Assembly: GCF_014202945.1 (NCBI RefSeq) | Contig: NZ_JACHHW010000006.1 | Coordinates: 310,001 to 374,000, forward strand | Direction: 5' to 3' | DNA length: 64,000 bases | From: Zhongshania antarctica | GTDB taxonomy: Bacteria; Pseudomonadota; Gammaproteobacteria; Pseudomonadales; Spongiibacteraceae | Part shown: piece by piece, positions 9,454 to 17,830 of the stretch | Numbering within the stretch: position 1 is the first letter of the stretch | Layout of the letters: each line of letters starts with the position of its first letter | Made by a program: the position numbers and the translations under genes | The notes under the pieces: generated by a model | The model's database searches: none | Told to the model about the DNA's origin: nothing | Seen by the model: the letters and a program-made list of their open reading frames with translations, nothing else

Positions 9454-9633
9454 GCTGAAGGTTTACCCACATAAATTGGGGATAATTCCCCTTACCGGCC
9501 CCAAACACCTGCGGCGCGATGCCGTGGGTGTTTATACAAACCCCGAATTCCTGTAGCATTCTGCGCCAGAGCCATTGCTTACCGGCCCGATGCTAGCCAG
9601 TATCGCCGCCGCCGACACTGATTAAGGCCTTCC

Positions 9634-10668
9634 ATGCAAACCTTAAAGATTACCCGCCCCGACGACTGGCACATCCACCTGCGCGATGGTGAGGTATTAC
9701 GCCATACCGTAGCCGACGCTAGCCGCTATTTCGGCCGCGTTATTGTGATGCCTAATTTGACCCCGCCCGTGCGCAATCTGGCCGAAGCCAATGCCTATCG
9801 TCAGCGCATTGTGCAGGCATTGCCAGCAACAGGTCACCAACTCGCACCGCTGATGGTTTTGTACCTCACTGACAAAACCACGGTCGCCGACATTGCCGAC
9901 GCAGCGGCATCTGACACCGTATTTGCCGCCAAACTCTACCCCGCTGGCGCTACCACCAACTCCGACTCTGGCGTGACCAGTATCGAAAATCTCTATCCGG
10001 TTCTGGCCGCCATGGAAAAACACGGGCTACCACTGCTGGTTCACGGCGAAGTCACCGACGCCGATATCGATATTTTTGACCGTGAAGCTCGCTTTATAGA
10101 TCGCCACCTGACGCCTATCGCCGCGAATTTTCCGGCGCTAAAAATGGTGTTAGAACACATTACGACCGCTGACGCAGCCCAGTTCGTGAGCGCGGCCAGC
10201 GACAATATTGCCGCCACCATTACCGCTCACCATTTGCTGTACAACCGCAACCATATGCTCGCTGGTGGTATTCGGCCGCATTATTACTGTTTGCCGATAT
10301 TAAAACGCAACACCCATCAGCAAGCCTTAATTAGCGCCGCGACCTCGGGCAGCCCAAAATTTTTCCTCGGCACCGACTCTGCGCCCCACGCTAAAAATCG
10401 CAAAGAAACCAGCTGTGGCTGCGCAGGCTGTTACACTGCTTACGCGGCAATTGAAATGTACGCCGAGGCCTTTGACGCCGCTGGCGCCCTAGACAAACTC
10501 GAAGCCTTCGCCAGTTTTTACGGCGCCGACTTTTATGGACTGCCCCGCAATAGCGACAGCATTACCTTGATCAAACAATCGTGGACCGCCCCTGAGCAAC
10601 TCCCGCTGGGCAGCGATACTATTTACCCTCTGCGCGGTGGTGAGCAACTCCACTGGCAGATAGGCTGA
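9634..10668 (+). CDS. pyrC: dihydroorotase (class II)
   Basis: 344 residues, the usual length for the monofunctional E. coli-type enzyme, which closes carbamoyl-aspartate to dihydroorotate in pyrimidine synthesis. Zinc ligands are visible in DDWHIHLRD (HxH, about residues 14-16), in HGEV and in LEHITT. The lysine expected to be carbamylated lies in AKLYPAG. The terminal block [13 protein letters not shown] carries the catalytic aspartate. The gene is followed after seven bases by rnt, in the same orientation. Start ATG 9634 follows GGCC with no clear Shine-Dalgarno sequence, but the alignment of the first residues ([13 protein letters not shown]) supports it. Confidence 0.96.
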   Translation: MQTLKITRPDDWHIHLRDGEVLRHTVADASRYFGRVIVMPNLTPPVRNLAEANAYRQRIVQALPATGHQLAPLMVLYLTDKTTVADIADAAASDTVFAAKLYPAGATTNSDSGVTSIENLYPVLAAMEKHGLPLLVHGEVTDADIDIFDREARFIDRHLTPIAANFPALKMVLEHITTADAAQFVSAASDNIAATITAHHLLYNRNHMLAGGIRPHYYCLPILKRNTHQQALISAATSGSPKFFLGTDSAPHAKNRKETSCGCAGCYTAYAAIEMYAEAFDAAGALDKLEAFASFYGADFYGLPRNSDSITLIKQSWTAPEQLPLGSDTIYPLRGGEQLHWQIG

Positions 10669-10675
10669 GACCGAC

Positions 10676-11308
10676 ATGGAATTTTGTGATGAAAAATCAA
10701 TGATCTCGCAGCGGTTTCGCGGCTTCCTACCAGTGGTTATCGATGTTGAAACGGGTGGTTTTAACTGCCAAACCGACGCCGTATTGGAAATAGCCGCAAC
10801 TTTTTTGCGCATGGACGACTCCGGCCAACTCGAACCCGATGACACCGTCAGTTACAACGTCGAACCATTTGAAGGCGCCAATCTCGAACCCGCCGCCCTT
10901 GAATTCACCGGCATCGACCCCCATAACCCTTTACGACAGGCACAAAAAGAAGTGACTGTCATGGGCGAGTTGATGAAGCGAATTCGCCAGCAGGTAAAAG
11001 CGAGTGGGTGCACCCGCGCGGTGCTAGTTGGGCACAATGCGCACTTTGATCTTGGCTTTGTATTGGCCGCGATTGAACGCAGCAGCATTAAACGCAATCC
11101 CTTCCACCCTTTTTCGGTGATGGATACCGCCAGCCTTTCGGGGCTAGCTTATGGCCACACCGTGCTCGCGAGAGCCTGCCAGCTAGCGGACATCGACTTC
11201 GACAACAACGAAGCCCACAGCGCCGCCTACGACGCACTGAAGACTGCCGAATTATTTTGCCAGATCGTCAATCGCTGGCAACAGCTTGGCGGCTGGCGTT
11301 GGTCTTGA
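10676..11308 (+). CDS. rnt: ribonuclease T
   Basis: 210 residues. A DEDD-family 3'-5' exoribonuclease that trims tRNA CCA ends and matures 5S and 23S rRNA. Exo I motif [10 protein letters not shown] with the catalytic Asp-x-Glu is near residue 20. Exo II is [10 protein letters not shown] and the ExoIII-like block [15 protein letters not shown] carries the histidine and last aspartate. The central block [13 protein letters not shown] is nearly the same as in the E. coli enzyme. It is likely co-transcribed with pyrC (seven-base gap). The start could be the later ATG at 10700 (MISQRFRG), because the Shine-Dalgarno region before 10676 is weak. Confidence 0.95.
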   Translation: MEFCDEKSMISQRFRGFLPVVIDVETGGFNCQTDAVLEIAATFLRMDDSGQLEPDDTVSYNVEPFEGANLEPAALEFTGIDPHNPLRQAQKEVTVMGELMKRIRQQVKASGCTRAVLVGHNAHFDLGFVLAAIERSSIKRNPFHPFSVMDTASLSGLAYGHTVLARACQLADIDFDNNEAHSAAYDALKTAELFCQIVNRWQQLGGWRWS

Positions 11309-11312
11309 TCTT

Positions 11313-11332
11313 GCTTTTAAATATTTAAAAGC
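11313..11332. terminator. AT-rich palindrome after rnt
   Basis: A perfect 20-bp palindrome with arms GCTTTTAAAT lies four bases after the rnt stop. It may end the pyrC-rnt transcript, but the stem is mostly A/T and there is no separate T tract, so termination is uncertain. Confidence 0.35.
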
Positions 11333-11407
11333 AGATCGCGGCGGAGAATAACCGCCTTAATACGGTCACAATTTAACCACGCAAACCCACTCTCAGGAGA
11401 GAATCCA

Positions 11408-11992
11408 ATGGCTTTTGAATTACCTGCACTGCCCTATGCGAAAGACGCACTGCAACCGCATATCTCTGCAGAAACCCTCGATTTTCACCATGGCAAGCAC
11501 CACAACGCCTATGTTACTAAACTCAACGAACTGCTTCCCGGTAGCGAGTTTGAAGGCAAAACTCTGGAAGAGATCATCAAAGCTTCTAGCGGCGTGATGT
11601 TTAACCAGGCCGCCCAGGTTTGGAACCACACATTCTACTGGAACAGCCTTAGCCCCAACGGCGGCGGCGCACCAACAGGTGACCTCGCAGCAGCCATCGA
11701 CAAGGCCTTCGGCTCATTTGATGCATTCAAAACCGCATTCAACGCCAAAGCCATGGGTAACTTTGGCTCAGGCTGGACTTGGTTGGTTAAAAACAGCGAC
11801 GGCAGCCTTGAAATCGTTAACACCGATGACGCCGACACCCCAATCGCTCGCGAAGGTCAAACGCCGCTGATTACTGCCGATGTATGGGAACACGCTTACT
11901 ACATCGACTACCGCAATGCCCGCCCTAAGTATTTGGAAGAAGGTTTCTGGAACTTGGTTAACTGGGAATTTGCAGCTAAGAACTTCGCTTAA
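11408..11992 (+). CDS. sodB: iron superoxide dismutase
   Basis: 194 residues, cytoplasmic. It converts superoxide to hydrogen peroxide and oxygen. Metal ligands are seen in [10 protein letters not shown], in QVWNHTFYW, and in [20 protein letters not shown] (Asp and His). The [11 protein letters not shown] and [10 protein letters not shown] blocks are those of the iron-type enzyme rather than the manganese type. The Shine-Dalgarno CAGGAGA is well placed before ATG 11408. It is convergent with a peroxiredoxin gene, with a shared bidirectional terminator between them, so the superoxide product could be handled by the neighbour. Confidence 0.97.
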   Translation: MAFELPALPYAKDALQPHISAETLDFHHGKHHNAYVTKLNELLPGSEFEGKTLEEIIKASSGVMFNQAAQVWNHTFYWNSLSPNGGGAPTGDLAAAIDKAFGSFDAFKTAFNAKAMGNFGSGWTWLVKNSDGSLEIVNTDDADTPIAREGQTPLITADVWEHAYYIDYRNARPKYLEEGFWNLVNWEFAAKNFA

Positions 11993-12003
11993 CAGCGAAG
12001 CTT

Positions 12004-12155
12004 AGTCGGGCGTCTGAGGTCGGACGTCTAACGCTAAAAGCATAAAAAAAGCCCGGTGCGTTTACACGCACCGGGCTTTTTTACGTCAGACGTCCGACTT
12101 CAGACATCCGACTTTCTTCTATCGTCCGACGCCAGACTTCCGACGTCAGACTTAT
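12004..12155. repeat. degenerate heptanucleotide repeats around the sodB terminator
   Basis: Both flanks of the terminator contain head-to-tail variants of a seven-base unit, CGTCnGA (for example CGTCCGA, CGCCAGA, CTTCCGA, CGTCAGA in series at 12123-12153). The same unit recurs in at least five other core intergenic gaps of this window. Confidence 0.75.
12044..12082. terminator. bidirectional terminator between sodB and the peroxiredoxin gene
   Basis: An 11-bp GC-rich stem (GCCCGGTGCGT at 12051-12061 with ACGCACCGGGC at 12066-12076) is flanked by seven A and six T, so it can stop both convergent genes. Confidence 0.9.
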
Positions 12156-12159
12156 CTCA

Positions 12160-12762
12160 TTACAGCTTGCCTGAGTTCTCTGCCAAGTAAGCAGCAACGC
12201 CGTCTGGCGAGGCATTCATACCTTTATCGCCTTTGTTCCAGCCAGCTGGGCAAACTTCGCCGTGCTCTTCGTGGAATTGCAGGGCTTCAACCAAACGCAC
12301 TAGCTCGTCAATGTTACGGCCCAGTGGCAGGTCATTGATCAGCTGTGAACGCACCTGGCCTTCTTTGTCGATCAGGAAAGCACCGCGGAAAGCAACGCCG
12401 CCTTCAGCTTCAACGTCGTAGGCACGGCAGATGTCGTGACGTACGTCAGCAGCCATAGTGTAAGTTACAGGGCCAATGCCGCCGTCTTTAATAGCGGTGT
12501 TGCGCCATGCGTTATGAGTGAACTGTGAATCGATAGAAACACTGATCACCTCTACACCCAACTCACGGAATTTGTCCATGCGGTGATCCAATGCGATCAA
12601 CTCAGAAGGACATACAAACGTGAAATCCAGTGGGTAAAAGAACAATAAAGCGTATTTGCCTTTGGCGGCTTCACTCAGCGTGAAACTGTCAACGATTTCG
12701 CCATTACCAAGTACTGCAGCACACGTAAAATCTGGCGCTGGCTTACCGACTAAAACACCCAT
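12160..12762 (-). CDS. 2-Cys peroxiredoxin (AhpC/Prx1 type)
   Basis: 200 residues. A cytoplasmic thiol peroxidase reducing hydrogen peroxide, organic peroxides and peroxynitrite. The peroxidatic cysteine is C51 in FVCPSEL and the resolving cysteine is in GEVCPAGW near the C-terminus, so it is a typical 2-Cys enzyme. The GGIGPVTYTMA region carries the GG(L/I)G motif associated with sensitivity to over-oxidation, and a C-terminal tail follows. The start is ATG 12762 with GGAGG-like CCGGAGG upstream on the minus strand. No reductase gene (ahpF) is adjacent, so thioredoxin is the likely electron donor. A symbol is not given because ahpC, prxB and tsaA are all in use. Confidence 0.93.
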   Translation of the reverse strand: MGVLVGKPAPDFTCAAVLGNGEIVDSFTLSEAAKGKYALLFFYPLDFTFVCPSELIALDHRMDKFRELGVEVISVSIDSQFTHNAWRNTAIKDGGIGPVTYTMAADVRHDICRAYDVEAEGGVAFRGAFLIDKEGQVRSQLINDLPLGRNIDELVRLVEALQFHEEHGEVCPAGWNKGDKGMNASPDGVAAYLAENSGKL

Positions 12763-12938
12763 GTTTATAAACCTCCGGTTTTATATTTGATTTAATTTTT
12801 ATACCTGAAAAAAAAGATATAAAAGCCTTATTCAGACCGGCAATCATACACCCGCCCCCCGCTCTATCCCATTGAATTTTCTAATCACGACCATAGGATT
12901 TGGCTATCGGCATCATATGCCCCACATACAATTGACAA

Positions 12939-12958
12939 GCATTCTCATTTGCATTATC
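12939..12958 (+). promoter_or_regulatory. Fur-box-like site upstream of bfd
   Basis: Read on the minus strand the site begins GATAATGCAAATGAGAAT, three NAT-type hexamers in the pattern of the Fur consensus (first hexamer perfect, third with one mismatch). It ends 40 bases before the bfd start, where a promoter is expected. Fur control of bfd is well known in enterobacteria. Here it is an inference from the match. Confidence 0.6.
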
Positions 12959-12998
12959 GTTGCCATTCAATAAAGTGCTGACCGAGATCGAGACCAGT

Positions 12999-13196
12999 AT
13001 GTACGTTTGCCTTTGCAAAGGAATTACAGATAAGCATATACGCGACAGCGTTGATGCCGGTGCTGGCAGCTTTCGCGAAGTGCGCCGTCAACTCGATTTA
13101 GCCAGCCAATGCGGTAAGTGTGGCATTGTCGCCAGAGAGATTTACGATAGTTATTTGAATAGCTACGACGAAAGCCTCTGTTACGCAGCGGCATAA
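12999..13196 (+). CDS. bfd: bacterioferritin-associated ferredoxin
   Basis: 65 residues with the [2Fe-2S] cysteine pattern of Bfd: VCLCKGITD at the N-terminus (Cys-x-Cys) and QCGKCG (Cys-x2-Cys) about 30 residues later. Bfd passes electrons to the haem of bacterioferritin so that stored iron is released. ATG 12999 is chosen because it opens the conserved MYVCLCKG and has GAGA upstream. A longer frame from 12960 would run through the Fur-like box. bfr follows 230 bases downstream in the same direction, which fits the functional partnership, although that gap contains no obvious gene. Confidence 0.93.
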   Translation: MYVCLCKGITDKHIRDSVDAGAGSFREVRRQLDLASQCGKCGIVAREIYDSYLNSYDESLCYAAA

Positions 13197-13428
13197 GCCT
13201 CTTTTCATAGAACATCCTCTGACATTCATAAACATTACCCGCACCGTCGAACTGCGTAACGTATCGTCGCGCCTGCGGTGGCAGGAGCCCATCCCCGCAA
13301 CGATGAAATGCGTTCGGAGCAACGACGCCAAGTCGCATTTGCATCGCCCATCACGCGTTTCAACTTGAATACTCAACAAGCCCAGTCCACACTTATAAAA
13401 ACCGCCAACCATGCAAAGGATCAAGCTC

Positions 13429-13905
13429 ATGAAAGGTGACAGCAAAGTCATTGCCTATCTTAATAAAGCCCTCGGCAACGAACTCGTCGCAATAAACCAG
13501 TACTTTCTGCACTCACGCATGTACAAAGACTGGGGCCTAAAACAGCTAGCCGACCACGAATACCACGAATCCATCGACGAAATGAAACACGCCGACAAAC
13601 TCATTGAGCGAATATTGTTTCTGGAAGGCCTACCCAATCTGCAAGACCTCGGCAAACTGATGATTGGCGAGAACACCAAGGAAATGCTGGAATGCGATTT
13701 AGCCTTGGAGCTAAAGGCCATTCCCGATCTAAAAGACGGCATCAAATATTGCGAGTCGGTTAACGACTATGTAAGCCGTGACTTGTTTGAAGAGATTTTG
13801 GAGTCGGAGGAAGAGCACGTTGACTGGCTGGAAACTCAGCTAGGCCTGATTGAGAAAGTGGGTATACAGAATTACCAGCAGTCGATGATGGGCAGCCTGA
13901 GCTAA
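13429..13905 (+). CDS. bfr: bacterioferritin
   Basis: 158 residues, the standard length. The protein assembles into a 24-mer that oxidises and stores iron. Ferroxidase residues E18, E51 and H54 are in place ([18 protein letters not shown]), the haem ligand M52 is present, and the second glutamate set is in [11 protein letters not shown]. It is thus a haem-binding, ferroxidase-active subunit. ATG 13429 has AAAGGA eight bases upstream. The in-frame ATG 13411 has no such site. The partner ferredoxin is encoded just upstream. Confidence 0.96.
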   Translation: MKGDSKVIAYLNKALGNELVAINQYFLHSRMYKDWGLKQLADHEYHESIDEMKHADKLIERILFLEGLPNLQDLGKLMIGENTKEMLECDLALELKAIPDLKDGIKYCESVNDYVSRDLFEEILESEEEHVDWLETQLGLIEKVGIQNYQQSMMGSLS

Positions 13906-13912
13906 AAAAACT

Positions 13913-13952
13913 CATGGTCGGACGTCAGACGCCTGACGTCCGACGCCTGACT
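13913..13952. repeat. heptanucleotide repeat cluster after bfr
   Basis: Several joined units of the CGTCnGA type fill the gap between the bfr stop and the convergent thioesterase-like gene, the same family as at 12004-12155. Confidence 0.7.
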
Positions 13953-14409
13953 ACTTCATCGGCGACACATGAATTGCAATCTCGGCATCAAACACCACCT
14001 CGCCCGCTTCGTTCTTCACCTCTACAATCACCGGCACTGAGCCTTTTTCGCCGGGCACGATCTCACGCATGGTGGCGTAGCCTCGCAACACACCTTTGGC
14101 GCGGCCCAAATAACGCACGGTCATACCGGCCGGTATCCAGCGCATACCCTCAGGCAGGGAGGCCATGCTGACCACACCAGCACAGATTTCGGCAAGGTTA
14201 CACATGGCAATCGCATGCACGCTGCCAATGTGATTATGAATGGCGCGGTGTTCTTTTATGCGAACCACCGCATAGCCAACATCCAATTCTTCAAAGCAGG
14301 GTTTAATTGTCGCGAAGTACGGCGCTTTAAGGCAAACCGCCTTGGAAAATGTCCATTTACCGGCGGGATAGGGCGATAGCTTGCGCCACATATTCAGGGT
14401 TGAGTTCAT
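13951..14409 (-). CDS. DUF4442-type hotdog-fold thioesterase-like protein
   Basis: 152 residues. The pattern FEELDVGYAVVRIKEHRAIHNHIGSVHAIA, seen here in blocks, matches the DUF4442 hotdog family, which is related to PaaI-type acyl-CoA thioesterases. The HNHIGSVHA block corresponds to the substrate-site loop. The central helix AICNLAE-like segment (AMCNLAEICAG) is the hotdog helix. Natural substrates of this family are not established. ATG 14409 has GGAG eight bases upstream on the minus strand and is preferred to the GTG three codons earlier. It is separated by about 110 bases from the PepSY gene upstream and could share its transcript. Confidence 0.75.
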   Translation of the reverse strand: MNSTLNMWRKLSPYPAGKWTFSKAVCLKAPYFATIKPCFEELDVGYAVVRIKEHRAIHNHIGSVHAIAMCNLAEICAGVVSMASLPEGMRWIPAGMTVRYLGRAKGVLRGYATMREIVPGEKGSVPVIVEVKNEAGEVVFDAEIAIHVSPMK

Positions 14410-14520
14410 TACGGTCACTCCAAGGATAATAAGCTAGACCGTAGCACGAACGAGTGAAATCGCCATTGACCGCCAGCGTGCGCTGCCGCGCAGCGCCGGC
14501 CAATGGCGGCTTATTTGTAC

Positions 14521-15288
14521 TTACGAGGGGCGTTTCCAACGTCCAGGTTTACTCAGCCAGACCCATACACCACTCAGCGCGATCAGAAGAAGCGCAATTG
14601 CCGCTAAGTCCATAATGTAGACACCGACAGAACCAAACAAGCGGCCGCTGTGTAAATCCAACAGCAGGCGCTCCCAGCTCAAACCACTGCCGCGGTACTG
14701 ATCTAAAAGGCTGCGCTGAATAGTGGGTGGCGCCAGTGCTGGGGCAGCCCAAGTCACGCCCTCAACACTCATGGCTGAGAACATAAAGCTACGGGGGTCA
14801 AAGGCAATCACGCCAGCGGGAGTGCGCAGCAATACCGCCTCGCCATCCAGCGCCAAGGCCTCCGCGCCACGGGGTAAGCCTAGCGACTCGCTAATATCGT
14901 CGAGCTTCTCGCCCGCAGGAGTAAAAAGCTGTAGGCGTCCAGCGCATAAAACTGCAATCGTTTCAGGCAACACCACCACACCTAATAACGGGCTACCACA
15001 GCTGCCAATTTGGGTTTCCGCCAGATAGAGACCATCACCAAGCTGGCTTAACCAAGCACCGCTGTTAAGGGATTCATTTAAAGGGAAGCTGCGCAGAACC
15101 GGCGAGGGAATGCCATAGTGCTTTAATAGCCACGCTTGTTTTAGGGGCTTTTTATCTAGACCCCAGTCGTCACTGTGATTAATGGCAATGCCTGTCACAA
15201 CCAACACTACAACAAAGAGCGCCGCCACCACGCCAATTCGGCGATGCCAACGCAATAACAACATTCTGAAAATACGATAAGGGCTCAC
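14521..15288 (-). CDS. PepSY-associated membrane protein
   Basis: 255 residues. An N-terminal helix preceded by the conserved WHRRIGVVAALFVVVLVVTG-type start and a C-terminal helix (LAAIALLLIALSGVWVW) enclose a periplasmic region. The HRRIG and WVWLSKPGRW blocks are typical of PepSY-TM proteins, many of which are haem- or flavin-linked membrane reductases. It lies three bases after the FMN-binding gene in the same direction, so the pair is co-translated. I infer a role in moving electrons across the inner membrane to the flavoprotein neighbour. A clear haem-ligand set was not confirmed. Confidence 0.75.
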   Translation of the reverse strand: MSPYRIFRMLLLRWHRRIGVVAALFVVVLVVTGIAINHSDDWGLDKKPLKQAWLLKHYGIPSPVLRSFPLNESLNSGAWLSQLGDGLYLAETQIGSCGSPLLGVVVLPETIAVLCAGRLQLFTPAGEKLDDISESLGLPRGAEALALDGEAVLLRTPAGVIAFDPRSFMFSAMSVEGVTWAAPALAPPTIQRSLLDQYRGSGLSWERLLLDLHSGRLFGSVGVYIMDLAAIALLLIALSGVWVWLSKPGRWKRPS

Positions 15289-15291
15289 TGC

Positions 15292-15882
15292 TTATTCCGC
15301 TGCGCTAGTGTCAGCTGAAGCTTGTACCGCATCTGCAAGGAGTAATGCAATAAGTGCGACTTGTTTTACCGCTCTAACCGATAAAGTTGCGCCGGTAATA
15401 CCATCGATATGCTGGCTTAATACATCGCGCTCAGCGAGCGCTGCACCACGAAACTGCTCGGTGAAAAAACTGTGCCGAACCTCCCACCCCCGACTCTCGC
15501 GAAAAGCCAGAATTTCGACTTGTGTCACACTTGAGATCGCGCCACCCGAATCAACGACGACGCCGATGGTAATCGGCATTTCCTTGCCGATTTCTTCCAA
15601 TATCCACGCCGTCCTCAAATCCTGCTGCCAATAGCGCACCCGCAAAAGGGGGAAGTCTTTACCGCGAATCGCCTTTATTCTCGCCTTCAACGCCGGCGTT
15701 AACCAAAACACCTTAGACTCCGGCTTGGCATCATCACCAAAACCCAAGTCGAGAAATTCGTCCACTGTTAAATACTGTCCGGCACTGGCGGCCTGTACCA
15801 ACGGTGTTGTCATACACTGTAGAACTAAGAGCACGCCAAAAATAACAGCAGCGGGCATAAGCCCGCTGCGTCGTGTTGGCAT
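15292..15882 (-). CDS. FMN-binding domain protein, periplasmic
   Basis: 196 residues with an N-terminal signal sequence (hydrophobic run ending TTPLVQA). The C-terminal half carries the FMN-binding-domain signature HIDGITGATLSVRAV. In RnfG/NqrC-type proteins the threonine of such a TGATxS motif is covalently flavinylated by ApbE. The domain is therefore likely a covalent-FMN redox protein facing the periplasm. ATG 15882 is preferred because it opens the signal peptide. The longer frame starts with TTG 15918 inside the porin gene. Genes before (porin) and after (PepSY) run the same way with short gaps. No apbE is visible in the window. Confidence 0.8.
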   Translation of the reverse strand: MPTRRSGLMPAAVIFGVLLVLQCMTTPLVQAASAGQYLTVDEFLDLGFGDDAKPESKVFWLTPALKARIKAIRGKDFPLLRVRYWQQDLRTAWILEEIGKEMPITIGVVVDSGGAISSVTQVEILAFRESRGWEVRHSFFTEQFRGAALAERDVLSQHIDGITGATLSVRAVKQVALIALLLADAVQASADTSAAE

Positions 15883-15905
15883 TTTATAATGGCTGATGGC
15901 CAATA

Positions 15906-17093
15906 TCAGAAGCTCCAACCTAGACCTAGGTTGATTGAGTCGTCATCTTTAGCGCCGTCTTGCTCAGACACATCCGCTTTAATAACCACGTTTTTGGTCA
16001 GCCAGTAGTTAACACCCACATCGACTTGTTCAATCTCGGTGTCAGTACCGCTATTCGCGCGGTTATCCCACTCGCCCTGACGCACAAACACACCGAGCGA
16101 TGGCGTAAGCTTATAAGAAGCCTCAACATATTGACCTTCCTGCTTGTCACTACCATTGGCAACAAAGCTAGTACCGTCAATATCCCACTCAGCAGCAAGC
16201 GCAGTCAGTGTCAAATTCTGCCACTGGTAGCGAGCCTGCAGCTCGATTAAATCGGCTTCGCCATCGTCGCCAGCGCCCTGGGTAACATCTTGCTGGTGCT
16301 GATAGGTTGCCGCCAGCTCCAAACCACTAATACCGTTGAAGACCAAACGACCGGTGTAAGCCAGATCTTCTGCGGTTGCATTAGCCGACTTTTGACGACC
16401 GCCGCGCACCGCGCCATGCTTAGCTGGATCTGGGTTAAACTCGATTTTCAAACCGCTGTGCAGCGCGGCGTCATAGCGAAGGCCGGGCAGAATTTCGCCG
16501 CTGACCATAACACCGGTTTCCCACCACGTAGCAGGCAGAATTTCTTTTTCAACGTTATTACGCTCAACACCGTAAAAAGTGTCTGGCTCGTGAGTTTCGT
16601 TCATGATGCCCACTGGCACCAAGAATTGCCCCATCGTCAGCGTATGACCTTGGGTGAAGTCCCACGCGATGTAGGCCTGCTCTAGCTCCAACTCGCCAGG
16701 ACCGCTGCCATCAGCCGTGTCTTCAACAAAGCCGTGTTCAATTTCGACCTCGGAGAAAAACCGCACGGTATCGCTGAACTGATGACCAACAAACAGAACA
16801 AAGCGGTGAGCATCAACTTTGTCATCTTTGTCTTTAAAGTGGTTAAAGTGGTGTTCGCCATAACCGCCGATGGTCGTGCGATTAGCCCAATCGGCAACGG
16901 TTGCTGATTTTTCTACCGCATCAGCTGTTGCATTAATTTTGCTGTCGGCTTGCTTTTGCTCGGCGGTCAAACGTTCAATTTCGCGCTGTTGCTTTTTGAT
17001 CATCTGCCACATTTCGGCATTGCTCGGCGCGGTCTCTGCATACGCAGCAAAGGGTAAGGCAGCAATGGCCGCGGCTAATACGGTCTTTTTCAT
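15906..17093 (-). CDS. outer-membrane porin-like beta-barrel protein
   Basis: About 395 residues. Signal peptide MKKTVLAAAIAALPFAAYA, then a short coiled coil (MWQMIKKQQREIERLTAEQK region), then alternating beta-strand sequence ending in a terminal aromatic residue (GLGWSF), the signature of BAM-inserted barrels. It resembles the phosphate-selective porin (OprO/P-like) group in layout: coiled-coil head plus barrel. The substrate is unknown. ATG 17093 has GGAGAG upstream and is preferred to the longer frame. The following FMN-binding and PepSY genes suggest it supplies a substrate, perhaps a metal complex, for extracytoplasmic reduction; that is inference. Confidence 0.8.
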   Translation of the reverse strand: MKKTVLAAAIAALPFAAYAETAPSNAEMWQMIKKQQREIERLTAEQKQADSKINATADAVEKSATVADWANRTTIGGYGEHHFNHFKDKDDKVDAHRFVLFVGHQFSDTVRFFSEVEIEHGFVEDTADGSGPGELELEQAYIAWDFTQGHTLTMGQFLVPVGIMNETHEPDTFYGVERNNVEKEILPATWWETGVMVSGEILPGLRYDAALHSGLKIEFNPDPAKHGAVRGGRQKSANATAEDLAYTGRLVFNGISGLELAATYQHQQDVTQGAGDDGEADLIELQARYQWQNLTLTALAAEWDIDGTSFVANGSDKQEGQYVEASYKLTPSLGVFVRQGEWDNRANSGTDTEIEQVDVGVNYWLTKNVVIKADVSEQDGAKDDDSINLGLGWSF

Positions 17094-17249
17094 TGAAAAC
17101 TCTCCAGTCTCAGTAGCGCGGAATCTCACGGCCCGCTTATTTTTTAAATAAACGCCAAATACAGATGACATCATTGCAAAACGCGGCAAATCATAGCAAG
17201 CCTTAATCTAAATGCAAAGCATTCCCATTACTATTTGTAACTGGAGGCA

Positions 17250-17284
17250 TAAAAAAACCCGACAATAGAATCATCGGGTTTTAC
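17250..17284 (-). terminator. hairpin between the porin and grxD genes
   Basis: AAACCCGA pairs with TCGGGTTT around a 12-base loop, with an A run on one side. Its position upstream of the porin gene and downstream of nothing on the plus strand makes the direction unclear. On the minus strand it lies between the porin promoter region and the end of grxD. Confidence 0.4.
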
Positions 17285-17305
17285 GAAATTGCGCAGAAAC
17301 TAGTA

Positions 17306-17638
17306 TTATTCGGCGGCTGGGCTCGCCGCAGTCGTTTCTTGAACCAAGGTTTTCAGTTCGCCACTTTCGTGCATTTCACAAATAATGTCACAGCCGCCAA
17401 CCAACTCACCAGCAACCCACAGCTGCGGAAACGTCGGCCAATTGGCAAACTCAGGCATTTTTGCACGGATATCAGGGTTAGACAGAATATCCACAAAGGC
17501 AAAACGCTCGCCGCATTCCATAAGGGCCTGCGAGGCCCGCGCAGAGAATCCACACTGGGGCTGGTTAGGCGAACCTTTCATATAAAGAATAATAGGATTA
17601 GCTGTAATCTGCTGCTTGATTGCTTCAATTGTGTCCAT
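17306..17638 (-). CDS. grxD: monothiol glutaredoxin (Grx4 type)
   Basis: 110 residues. The CGFS active site with C29 is present in PQCGFSARA. WPTFPQLWV and GGCDI provide the glutathione-binding residues. Monothiol CGFS glutaredoxins bind a [2Fe-2S] cluster between two subunits and serve in iron-sulfur cluster transfer. ATG 17638 opens the conserved MDTIEAIKQQI. The long in-frame extension to 17713 has no family match. Its position near bfd/bfr and sodB fits an iron-handling neighbourhood, but it is a separate transcription unit. Confidence 0.93.
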   Translation of the reverse strand: MDTIEAIKQQITANPIILYMKGSPNQPQCGFSARASQALMECGERFAFVDILSNPDIRAKMPEFANWPTFPQLWVAGELVGGCDIICEMHESGELKTLVQETTAASPAAE

Positions 17639-17754
17639 GGACCACCTACTTGTTTGATAACAGTAATAAGACCTGATTGACGCGAGGCACTTATCGGGAA
17701 GAATTCGCGCCATTCTAGCAATTTCACGAACAAAAGTAATGGATCGGGCAAAAG

Positions 17755-17830
17755 TCTGATGTCAGAGGTCTGACGCCAGACGACAAATTCAACGGCGCCC
17801 CTTGCGTCCGACGCCCGACATCAGACCTCA
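17755..17830. repeat. heptanucleotide repeat cluster between grxD and the hyuB gene
   Basis: Two blocks of CGTCnGA-type units (for example GTCTGATGTCAGAGG and CGTCCGACGCCCGAC) flank about 25 bases of other sequence. The right block reaches the 3' end of the hydantoinase gene. Confidence 0.7.
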
